Below, piece after piece: positions 6,697 to 12,864 of a DNA stretch of 12,914 nt. The notes under the pieces were generated by a model. The model saw only the letters and a list, made by a program, of their open reading frames with translations, searched no databases and was not told the origin of the DNA. The position numbers and the translations under genes were made by a program. The DNA is from Clostridia bacterium (GTDB lineage: Bacteria > Bacillota > Clostridia > Oscillospirales > CAG-272), in contig JAFTNI010000208.1 in the NCBI GenBank assembly GCA_017451975.1, positions 1-12,914 on the forward strand, given 5' to 3'. The number at the start of each line of letters is the position of its first letter. Position 1 is the first letter of the stretch.

Positions 6697-7884
6697 ATGT
6701 TGACAGGAAAAACAGTCGTGCTCGGCGTAACGGGCAGCATAGCGGCTTACAAAATAGCGAACCTTGCCAGAATGCTCAAAAAGCTTCATTGCAACGTGCA
6801 CGTTCTTATGACGCAGAACGCGACGAACTTTATAAATCCCATCACGTTTGAAAGCCTTCTTTCAAACAAATGCCTTGTTGATACTTTCGACAGAAACTTT
6901 CAATACAGCGTGGAGCACGTGGCTATTGCCAAGCAGGCAGATGTTGTGCTCGTAGCACCCGCATCTGCAAACGTGATAGGCAAAATTGCTTACGGCATTG
7001 CCGACGATATGCTAACTACAACGGTGCTTGCCTGCCCCTGCAAAAAAATGATATCCCCCGCAATGAACCACAATATGTACCACAACCCCATTGTGCAGGA
7101 TAATATAGAAAAGCTGCGCCGCTTCGGCTACGATATCATCACACCCGACCACGGTATGCTCGCAAACGGCGATATGGGCGACGGCAGAATGCCCGATGAG
7201 GAAGTACTTCTCGAGCACATTATAAAAGAAATCGCTTGCGAAAAAGACCTTGCAGGCAAAAAAATCCTCGTAACGGCAGGTGCAACGAGAGAGGCTATAG
7301 ACCCGGTGCGCTTTATTACGAACCATTCCAGCGGCAAAATGGGCATAGCAATAGCAAAAGCGGCTATGCTGCGCGGTGCAGAGGTTACGCTTGTAAAAGC
7401 GCATACCGACGTCGAAGCGCCCATGTTCGTGAACACGGTGAGCGTACAGAGCGCAGAGGATATGTTCCGCGAGGTAACTGCGCGCGCAAACGATATGGAT
7501 ATTATAATAAAAGCGGCGGCTGTAGCAGATTACACCCCCGTAACCGTGGCAGATAACAAAATTAAAAAAGCAGAGGGCGATATGTCCATTCCCCTCAAGC
7601 GCACGAAGGATATACTTAAGCACCTCGGCGCAAACAAAAAAGATGGGCAGATCATCTGCGGATTTTCCATGGAAACGGAAAATATGCTCGAAAACTCACG
7701 CAAAAAGCTCGCAAGTAAAAACTGCGATATGATCTGTGCAAACTCCCTTCGCGCGGCGGGAGCAGGCTTTGGCGTTGATACTAATATCATCACACTCATT
7801 ACGAAGGATGCCTGTGAGGAGCTGGAGCTTATGACAAAGGAAGCCGCGGCGCACAAAATACTCGATAAAATAAAAACTCTTTAA
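6697..7884 (+). CDS. coaBC: Bifunctional phosphopantothenoylcysteine decarboxylase / phosphopantothenate-cysteine ligase
   Basis: The fused CoaC-CoaB enzyme turns 4'-phosphopantothenate plus cysteine (with CTP) into 4'-phosphopantetheine. From ATG 6697 it has 395 residues; GGAGG lies 7 nt upstream, and the frame extension to 6631 has no family support. The N-terminal flavin-dependent CoaC domain (about 1-180) shows GVTGSIAAYK (FMN binding), VEHVAIA with the active-site His74, PASANVIGKIA and PAMNHNM with Asn124. The flap reads MLANGDMGDGRMP: Asn157 occupies the place where E. coli CoaBC has catalytic Cys158. The C-terminal CoaB domain (about 187-395) shows LVTAGATREAIDPVRFITNHSSGKMG, AAAVADY and a NKIKK lysine region, all standard. 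The His and Asn that perform decarboxylation are kept, so the domain is not obviously dead. It is divergent from the PanT-like/coaX operon, so three pathway genes share one locus. Confidence 0.94.
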   Translation: MLTGKTVVLGVTGSIAAYKIANLARMLKKLHCNVHVLMTQNATNFINPITFESLLSNKCLVDTFDRNFQYSVEHVAIAKQADVVLVAPASANVIGKIAYGIADDMLTTTVLACPCKKMISPAMNHNMYHNPIVQDNIEKLRRFGYDIITPDHGMLANGDMGDGRMPDEEVLLEHIIKEIACEKDLAGKKILVTAGATREAIDPVRFITNHSSGKMGIAIAKAAMLRGAEVTLVKAHTDVEAPMFVNTVSVQSAEDMFREVTARANDMDIIIKAAAVADYTPVTVADNKIKKAEGDMSIPLKRTKDILKHLGANKKDGQIICGFSMETENMLENSRKKLASKNCDMICANSLRAAGAGFGVDTNIITLITKDACEELELMTKEAAAHKILDKIKTL

Positions 7885-7927
7885 GAATTTCATTTTAGGC
7901 GTTATGCTTTATTTTCCCTTATTAAAA

Positions 7928-7955
7928 TTGACATATCAAATAAAATCTATATATT
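7928..7955 (+). promoter_or_regulatory. Upstream tandem promoter of the small membrane protein gene
   Basis: TTGACA (7928-7933), a 16-bp spacer, then TATATT (7950-7955); TATTAT at 18 bp is an alternative. It lies just upstream of a second, stronger promoter. Confidence 0.5.
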
Positions 7956-7978
7956 ATAGATATATTTTTAAAAAGCTA

Positions 7979-8007
7979 TTGACAAAAAAGTACATTTGGT
8001 ATATACT
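7979..8007 (+). promoter_or_regulatory. Near-consensus sigma-A promoter of the small membrane protein gene
   Basis: Perfect TTGACA (7979-7984), exactly 17 bp of spacer, then TATACT (8002-8007). This is the strongest promoter in the window. It leaves a leader of about 65 nt before the ATG, with no obvious hairpin. Confidence 0.85.
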
Positions 8008-8077
8008 ACATTATTGTGGATAAAAAAATTACCACGGCAAATTAATACAAAAAATTTTAATCAAGGAGTTTTTTATC

Positions 8078-8317
8078 ATGGAAATGTTGCAGAAAATTTT
8101 CCCCCTTTCTTTTAAACGCACAGAATCCCTTGGCAGCCTCATCGTTGGCATCCTCGTTTACCTCATCGTTGGCCTTCTCGCAGGCTTTGCAATCGGCCTT
8201 TTGATCTGGGTTCCCGTTGTAAACATCATCGTTGGTCTCGTTGGCGGCCTTATTGACATCTACGTTGTTGCAGGTATCGTTATTCAGATACTCGTTTACG
8301 CAAAAATCCTTAAATAA
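8078..8317 (+). CDS. Small two-transmembrane protein of unknown function
   Basis: A 79-residue protein with a basic, amphipathic N-terminus (LQKIFPLSFKRTES, about 4-17), then two long hydrophobic helices (about 19-44 and 46-73) joined by a tight WVPVV turn, ending YAKILK. The helices are rich in Gly and small residues (GLLAGFAIGLL; GLVGGLID), which favours close helix packing or oligomers. A single Asp (about 60) lies in the second helix. AAGGAG lies about 9 nt before ATG. Codon choice leans to a narrow set (ATC, GTT, CTC, GGC), and the phrase CTCATCGTTGGC occurs twice. With two stacked promoters and a private terminator it is monocistronic and probably well expressed. I recognise it only as a type of short membrane protein common in clostridial genomes and assign no function. 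A toxin, a stress protein or a structural membrane protein are all open. Confidence 0.8.
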   Translation: MEMLQKIFPLSFKRTESLGSLIVGILVYLIVGLLAGFAIGLLIWVPVVNIIVGLVGGLIDIYVVAGIVIQILVYAKILK

Positions 8318-8323
8318 GTACAT

Positions 8324-8353
8324 AAAAATCACGCACGAAAATGCGTGATTTTT
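8324..8353 (+). terminator. Terminator of the small membrane protein gene
   Basis: AAAAATCACGCA-CGAAAA-TGCGTGATTTTT, a 12-bp perfect stem ending in T residues, begins 7 bp after the stop codon. Confidence 0.92.
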
Positions 8354-8381
8354 GCTTTTCCAATAGCTTTATCAGCACGCA

Positions 8382-8409
8382 AAAACCGCACTCTGCCGAG
8401 TGCGGTTTT
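8382..8409 (-). terminator. Terminator of the pheST operon
   Basis: AAAACCGCACTC-TGCC-GAGTGCGGTTTT, a 12-bp perfect stem just past the pheT stop. On the minus strand the T-run follows; with the neighbouring terminator it separates two convergent genes. Confidence 0.9.
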
Positions 8410-8413
8410 ATTT

Positions 8414-10843
8414 TTACTGTCTTATTGTGATGCCGAGCTTATGCTCAATAGCGCCGAGAATCTTCTTCGCCGCTTTATCCGTTTCTTCAACGGTAAGCGT
8501 GTGGTCGGGGGAACGGAAGGAAACAGAGAAGGAAACGCTCTTCTTGCCTTCGCCGAGCTGCGCGCCGCGGTAGATATCGAAAAGCTTAACGTTTTCGATA
8601 AGCTTGGAGTTTGTATCCTTCATCACCTTTTCGATCGTGCCAACCTCGAGCGCGTCGTCGCAAACAAAGGAGAAGTCACGTGTGGATGCAGGGAATTTGG
8701 GAAGCGGCTTGTATGCCTTTTCAAAGCTTGTGTGAGCATAGATAGCTTCAAGGTCGAGCTCTGCGGCGTAAACCGTGGAAATGAACTCGTAATTCTTCAT
8801 CGTGAGGGGGTGAAGCTCGCCGAACGTGCCGAGCACCGTGCCGTCTTTTGCAAGCACGTTTGCGCATCTGCCGGGGTGGAACGTAGGCTCTGTATCGCAA
8901 GCAACGTAGGAAGCCTCGATACCTGCAAACGCCATAACCTTATCTATAATGCCCTTGAGCGTGTAGAAATCGGAAGCGCCGTATTCCGCAATAGAAAGAA
9001 TAACCTTTTCTTCGGGCAGAGAGCCTTCAAGGCCGTGTGTATTTGTTACAACACCTTCGCGGGGGATGAATACCTTCGCAAGCTCGTAAACGCAAACATT
9101 TGCAACGCCCGAGCGCGCGCTGTTTTCAACAACCTCGAGCATTGTGGGCAAAGCCATGGTGCGCATTGTTCTGCTATCCTCGCCGAAGGGGTTGGCGATT
9201 TCTACAGATTTTCTGCGTGCATCGTCTTTCGCAAGGCGGATTTTATCGTAGAAGGATGCATTCATGAAGGAATACGTGCAAACCTCTGTATATCCCGCGC
9301 CGAGAAGGAGATTGTTGAGGTCATATTTGAATTTCTGCTTTTCGTTAAGACCGCCCTGTGTCATGGGGAAAACCATATTGCCGGATTCGATCTTGTTGTA
9401 GCCGTAAAGGCGAACAACCTCTTCTGCTATATCGTTCATGCATCTTACATCGTCGCGGTAGGAAGGAACGATGATATCGTCGCCGTCGAAAGTGAAGAAA
9501 AGTCTTTCAAGGTATTTTTTCATTTCGTTTGCTTCGAGCTTGAGACCAAGGAAATTGCTTATTTTTTCGGGCTCGAATTTAACTCTTGCTTCTTCCTTTT
9601 TAACGGGGTAAGCATCGATTATGCCGGGAACAACCTCGCCCGCGCCGAGAAGCTCTACAAGCTCGCAGGCTCTTTCAAGCGCAGGGAGTGTGTTTTCACA
9701 GTCAAGTCCCTTTTCAAAGCGGGCGCTTGCTTCTGTTCTCATGCCGAGCTTCTTCGCCGTGATACGAACGGAGGAGCCGTGGAACATTGCAGATTCAAAC
9801 ACAACAGTGCTTGTGTTTTCCGTAATTTCGCTGTTTTCGCCGCCCATAACACCTGCGAGCGCAACAGGCTTCGTTTCGTCTGCGATAACGAGCATATCTG
9901 CTTCAAGCGCGCGATCCTGGCTATCGAGCGTGCGGAAGTTTTCTTTATCGCCCGCCGTGCGAACGTCTATTTTCTTACCGCCGAGGCAAACGTAGTCAAA
10001 CGCGTGCATAGGCTGACCGTATTCGAGCATTACATAGTTCGTAATGTCTACGATGTTGTTGATGGGGCGAACGCCGCTTGCACGCAGGCGCATACGGAGC
10101 CAAAGGGGGGAAGGCTCGATTTTTACGTTTTTGATAACGCGCGCGCTGTAGCGTTTGCACTTCTCTGCATCGGAAATTTTAACCTCAAGGTAATCTTCTA
10201 CCTTGCCAAGCTCTGCGTTTTCCTTTACAACGGGCGTGGGGATGGTAAGCTCTTTATCAAAGGTTGCCGCCGTTTCGCGCGCAAGGCCGATAACGGAAAG
10301 GCAGTCGGGGCGGTTGGGTGTGATTTCAAATTCAACCGCTTTATCGCGCATCATAAGCGCGTCGCAAATATCGTCGCCGGGCTTTACGTCGTAGCCGTTG
10401 AGGATAAGAATGCCGTCTTCGGCAGCGCCGGGCATATCGTGAGTTGTGAGCCCAAGCTCTTCAATTGAGCAGAACATACCCTCGGAAAGCACACCGCGGA
10501 GCTTACCTGTTTTAATTTCGCCGCCCTTTACCTTTGCAATTCTCTTTTCGCCGTCGGGGCAGTAGCAAAGGGGCACAAGCGCGCCTTCAAATACGTTTTT
10601 GGCAGCCGTAACTATCTGAAGATTTTTTTCGCCGCAATCCACCTGGCAGATAACGAGTCTTTCTGCGTCGGGGTGCTGCTCTATTTTCGTGATAAGACCT
10701 ACGCGAACGTTTTCTATTTCATCGCCGAGAACCTCGTAGCCCTCTACTTTAGAGCCGGATTCCGTCATAGCGTCGCAGTATTCTTTTATTTCTATATCGT
10801 CGGCTTTCACGAAATCTGAAAGCCAATTCATTGATAATACCAT
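8414..10843 (-). CDS. pheT: Phenylalanine-tRNA ligase, beta subunit
   Basis: PheT pairs with PheS as an alpha2-beta2 enzyme that charges tRNA-Phe; beta binds tRNA and edits mischarged Tyr-tRNA. It has 809 residues, normal for bacterial PheT. Domains in order: N-terminal NWLSDFV start, a tRNA-binding OB-fold (about 40-150; HPDAERL, GVLSEGMFCS), the EITPNRPDCLSVIGLARE segment (173-190), the B3/B4 editing domain (about 210-385; GVRPINNIVDITNYV, GVMGG, ARFEKGLD), B5 (about 418-485; YRDDV, EEVVRLYGY), a catalytic-like core (about 490-700; FHPGRCA at 655-661) and a C-terminal anticodon-binding FDX-ACB domain (about 715-808; FPASTRDFSF, SFRSPDHTLT). GGAGG lies 9 nt before the ATG at 10843. It is separated from pheS by 153 bp holding a structured repeat, wider than the few bp usual for pheS-pheT. 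Expression should depend on the upstream T-box. Confidence 0.97.
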   Translation of the reverse strand: MVLSMNWLSDFVKADDIEIKEYCDAMTESGSKVEGYEVLGDEIENVRVGLITKIEQHPDAERLVICQVDCGEKNLQIVTAAKNVFEGALVPLCYCPDGEKRIAKVKGGEIKTGKLRGVLSEGMFCSIEELGLTTHDMPGAAEDGILILNGYDVKPGDDICDALMMRDKAVEFEITPNRPDCLSVIGLARETAATFDKELTIPTPVVKENAELGKVEDYLEVKISDAEKCKRYSARVIKNVKIEPSPLWLRMRLRASGVRPINNIVDITNYVMLEYGQPMHAFDYVCLGGKKIDVRTAGDKENFRTLDSQDRALEADMLVIADETKPVALAGVMGGENSEITENTSTVVFESAMFHGSSVRITAKKLGMRTEASARFEKGLDCENTLPALERACELVELLGAGEVVPGIIDAYPVKKEEARVKFEPEKISNFLGLKLEANEMKKYLERLFFTFDGDDIIVPSYRDDVRCMNDIAEEVVRLYGYNKIESGNMVFPMTQGGLNEKQKFKYDLNNLLLGAGYTEVCTYSFMNASFYDKIRLAKDDARRKSVEIANPFGEDSRTMRTMALPTMLEVVENSARSGVANVCVYELAKVFIPREGVVTNTHGLEGSLPEEKVILSIAEYGASDFYTLKGIIDKVMAFAGIEASYVACDTEPTFHPGRCANVLAKDGTVLGTFGELHPLTMKNYEFISTVYAAELDLEAIYAHTSFEKAYKPLPKFPASTRDFSFVCDDALEVGTIEKVMKDTNSKLIENVKLFDIYRGAQLGEGKKSVSFSVSFRSPDHTLTVEETDKAAKKILGAIEHKLGITIRQ

Positions 10844-10867
10844 GTTTATTTACCTCCGTTAGATTTT

Positions 10868-10887
10868 AAGCCTCCCTCTCGGGGGAG
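10868..10887. repeat. Second hairpin of the pheS-pheT intergenic repeat
   Basis: CTCCC...GGGAG around a TCTCGG loop, preceded by AAGC. The same kind of module (AAGGCTTCCCCTC) follows the related hairpin at 12591-12615, so the two loci share module order. It ends 25 bp before the pheT start, on the leader side of its ribosome binding site. Confidence 0.5.
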
Positions 10888-10900
10888 ATTTCGGTGTTTT

Positions 10901-10950
10901 CGTAGGGGACGGGTTCTCCGTCCCGCGGGCGAATGCTATTCGCCCCTACG
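10901..10950. repeat. Cloverleaf-like dispersed repeat between pheS and pheT
   Basis: Outer arms CGTAGGGG (10901-10908) and CCCCTACG (10943-10950) are exact inverse complements. Inside lie two hairpins: GGGACGG-GTTCT-CCGTCCC (10906-10924) and GGGCGAAT-GCT-ATTCGCCC (10927-10945). The arms partly compete, so it can fold as a three-way junction or as two separate stems. No U-tract follows on the minus strand, so it is not a classic terminator. The right half (10926-10950) matches 12591-12615 in opposite orientation at 19 of 25 positions. Confidence 0.65.
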
Positions 10951-10996
10951 GTATAGCCGTAATTTATTTTTCTTCCACTCAATGGGAAGCCCTTAA

Positions 10997-12007
10997 TTAA
11001 AACTGTTCAAGGAAACGCATATCGTTTTCGTAGAAGAGGCGCAGGTCGTTGATACCGAGGCGCGCCATGGCAATTCTTTCGATACCCATACCGAAAGCAA
11101 AGCCGCTGTATTCGTTGGGGTCTATGCCGCATTCAGAAAGAACGAACGGGTGAACCATGCCCGCACCGAGAATTTCTATCCAGCCTTCGCCCTTGCAAAG
11201 TCTGCAGCCCTTGCCGCCGCAAACGAAGCAGGAAACGTCAACCTCTGCAGAAGGCTCTGTGAACGGGAAGTGGTGGGGGCGGAAGCGGATGCGCGTTTTT
11301 TCGCCGAACATTCTCTTTGCAAAAAGCTCAAGCACGCCCTTGAGGTCGCCCATTGTTACGCCCTTGTCGATAACAAGGCCTTCGCACTGGTGGAAGATTG
11401 GGGAGTGAGTTGCGTCTGCAGGGTCTGCGCGGTAAACGCGGCCGGGGGAGATAATGCGTATCGGGGGCTTCGTATGCTCCATTGTTCTTACCTGAACGGG
11501 GGATGTCTGGGAGCGAAGAAGAATGTTATCGGAAATATAGAACGTATCCTGTGTATCGCGCGCGGGGTGATCCTTCGGGATATTTAGCGCTTCGAAGTTG
11601 TAGTAGTCGTATTCAACCTCGGGGCCTTCCACAATAGAGAAGCCCAGACCGATGAATATATCGCGGAGCGTCTGCTCTGTTTCATAAATGGGATGACGGT
11701 GGCCGCGTGCAATTTCCTTACCGGGGAACGTTACGTCGAGTTTTTCTTTTTTAAGCTTTTCATCAAGCTTCTTTGCCTCTTCTGAGGCAACTGCTTCCTT
11801 GAGCGCCGCTTCGATGTTTGCGCGAACCGTGTTCGCAAGAGCGCCGATGGCGGGGCGTTCTTCTGCGGAGAGCGCACCCATACCGCGGAGAACCTTTGTA
11901 AGCTCGCCTTTTTTACCGAGGTATTTTATGCGGATATCTTCCGTAGGAGCGCCTGAGGCAATTTCATCAAGTGCGCTTTTTTGAATTTTTTCAAGCATTT
12001 CTTTCAT
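10997..12007 (-). CDS. pheS: Phenylalanine-tRNA ligase, alpha subunit
   Basis: The catalytic subunit of the class II phenylalanyl-tRNA synthetase: it activates Phe with ATP and transfers it to tRNA-Phe. It has 336 residues, typical for the short bacterial form. An N-terminal coiled-coil arm (about 1-90) is followed by the class II core: motif 1 (HPIYETEQTLRDIF, 105-118), HPARD (147-151), LLRSQTSPVQVR (163-174), motif 2 (PGRVYRADPADATHSPIFHQ, 188-207), EPSAEVDV (251-258) and motif 3 (FGMGIERIAM, 305-314). Ala304 in GFAFGMG is the residue that limits the Phe pocket in E. coli PheS (Ala294). Cys260, Cys263, Cys268 and Cys271 form a CxxC-x4-CxxC knuckle that may bind zinc. No ribosome binding site lies at normal distance: the nearest, GAAAGGA (12024-12030), is 16 nt from the ATG, and no earlier in-frame start exists. 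It follows the T-box leader. Confidence 0.97.
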   Translation of the reverse strand: MKEMLEKIQKSALDEIASGAPTEDIRIKYLGKKGELTKVLRGMGALSAEERPAIGALANTVRANIEAALKEAVASEEAKKLDEKLKKEKLDVTFPGKEIARGHRHPIYETEQTLRDIFIGLGFSIVEGPEVEYDYYNFEALNIPKDHPARDTQDTFYISDNILLRSQTSPVQVRTMEHTKPPIRIISPGRVYRADPADATHSPIFHQCEGLVIDKGVTMGDLKGVLELFAKRMFGEKTRIRFRPHHFPFTEPSAEVDVSCFVCGGKGCRLCKGEGWIEILGAGMVHPFVLSECGIDPNEYSGFAFGMGIERIAMARLGINDLRLFYENDMRFLEQF

Positions 12008-12072
12008 GGTTAAAGATTTATATTCCTTTCGTGTTTATTACGTTTTTACATGCGGCGGTAAGCGTTAAAATA

Positions 12073-12109
12073 AAAAACACCTTCCTCCCAAAAAATCAAG
12101 GGACGAAGG
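12073..12109 (-). terminator. Regulated terminator of the pheST T-box
   Basis: CCTTC-G-TCCC pairs with GGGA-G-GAAGG around a T-rich loop, followed by a T-run (12073-12078 on this strand). Its 5' arm overlaps the sequence needed by the antiterminator, which is the expected switch. Confidence 0.9.
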
Positions 12110-12300
12110 CATAGAACTTCCGCGGTACCACCCGTGTTCCCGCAAAATGCGGGCACTTTCCTCTCTGTAACGGGAGAAACCCGTTCGGCGCTTATAACGC
12201 CGAAAGCTCCAAAGTGAAAGGCTCACCGCACAGCCTGTGTCCCCTTTCAGCCGGTGAAGGACATCTCTGCGCCCGTGTGTTCTCGGTTTGCCGCTTTTTC
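12073..12300 (-). promoter_or_regulatory. Phe-specific T-box leader (riboswitch) of pheST
   Basis: On the minus strand the leader holds Stem I with a GCAGAGATG motif (near 12265-12273). A specifier UUC (12216-12218) is followed by A and then CACUUUGGAGC, the usual setting at the 3' side of Stem I. Further hairpins follow (TTCGGCG/CGCCGAA near 12183-12205; CCCGC/GCGGG near 12137-12152), then the T-box sequence GGGTGGTACCGCGG (12120-12133). UUC matches tRNA-Phe (GAA anticodon). Uncharged tRNA-Phe should pair with the T-box bulge (UGGU/ACC) and hold the antiterminator, so that pheST is read when charged tRNA-Phe is low. Exact helix ends are my estimate. Confidence 0.95.
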
Positions 12301-12319
12301 ATAGCTTTTTATATGTATA

Positions 12320-12340
12320 AATGTGTGAATATAACACATT
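12320..12340. promoter_or_regulatory. Inverted repeat overlapping the pheST -10, possible operator
   Basis: AATGTGT (12320-12326) and ACACATT (12334-12340) are exact inverse complements with a 7-bp gap, and the right arm overlaps the -10. TGTGTTATA is also directly repeated, and a third TGTGTT precedes the -35. It could be a protein-binding site or AT-rich chance; no regulator is identified. Confidence 0.3.
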
Positions 12341-12365
12341 ATAACACATTTTTTTTATTTTGCAA
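12338..12365 (-). promoter_or_regulatory. Promoter of the pheST operon
   Basis: TTGCAA (12360-12365), a 16-bp spacer and a perfect TATAAT (12338-12343), preceded by TG in the extended -10 position. Transcription would start near 12331, ahead of Stem I. Confidence 0.75.
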
Positions 12366-12479
12366 CACATTTTTGCATTGTTTTTGAAATTTTTTTGAAT
12401 AATCGCCGTTTTAAGCATTACGATGTTGGTAAAGGCGACTTTTTGCCCCTTACCGCCGAGCCATCCCCTGTAAAAAGAA

Positions 12480-12810
12480 AAAACTCTCTTCCGCGCCATA
12501 AGGCGCGCACACTCTACCGTAAGGAAGAACTGTCAGCGCAAGCTGACATGGAGGGATTTTCATGGGTGTTGATGCAGTAGGGGAGGGGTACGTAGAGGCG
12601 AACAATGTTTGCCCGACTCAAAGGCTTCCCCTCTTATTAGGTAGCGAAGCGGCATCGCGGAAGTGAATGAAAGCCTAAACGGCTTTCAGAGCCGCGATGT
12701 GACCGAGCCGCAGCGAGACAGCTGTCACTGTTAAGTGACTGATGAGGTGTACCATCGCTTTTAAATTAATTTTTCACTTTATCAGAAAACGAAGGAAAAC
12801 CTCATCCGCA
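12480..12810. repeat. Noncoding array of hairpins (composite dispersed repeats)
   Basis: This gene-free stretch holds successive inverted repeats: CGCGCC-ATAA-GGCGCG (12492-12507), enclosed by TCTTCC/GGAAGA; TGTCAGC-GCAA-GCTGACA (12531-12548); GGCGAAC...GTTTGCC (12597-12613); a compound stem CATCGCGG/CCGCGATG (12653-12660 with 12692-12699) enclosing GAAAGCC-TAAAC-GGCTTTC (12669-12687); GTCACT-GTTA-AGTGAC (12724-12739); and GATGAGGT/ACCTCATC (12741-12748 with 12799-12806). No ORF with codon-like structure spans it. The modules resemble dispersed intergenic repeats of gut Clostridia, and 12591-12615 is a copy of part of the pheS-pheT repeat. Confidence 0.55.
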
Positions 12811-12825
12811 GGCTTTCGCTCTCAC

Positions 12826-12853
12826 AAAAAAACAAGCGGTGATTTCTCACCGC
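12826..12853 (-). terminator. Terminator of a minus-strand gene entering from the right
   Basis: On the minus strand, GCGGTGA-GAAA-TCACCGC, then TTG and seven T residues. It implies that a minus-strand gene ends just to the right. Confidence 0.75.
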
Positions 12854-12864
12854 CCGAATTTATC

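Noticed and set aside
8345..10468. A 707-codon open frame on the plus strand antisense to pheT
   Set aside because: It is exactly opposite a clearly conserved gene. The frame stays open because of pheT codon bias, its protein is low-complexity-like (Cys/His/Arg-rich, no family resemblance) and it has no ribosome binding site.
12480..12810. CRISPR array
   Set aside because: The repeats are different inverted repeats, not regularly spaced direct repeats, and no cas gene is nearby.
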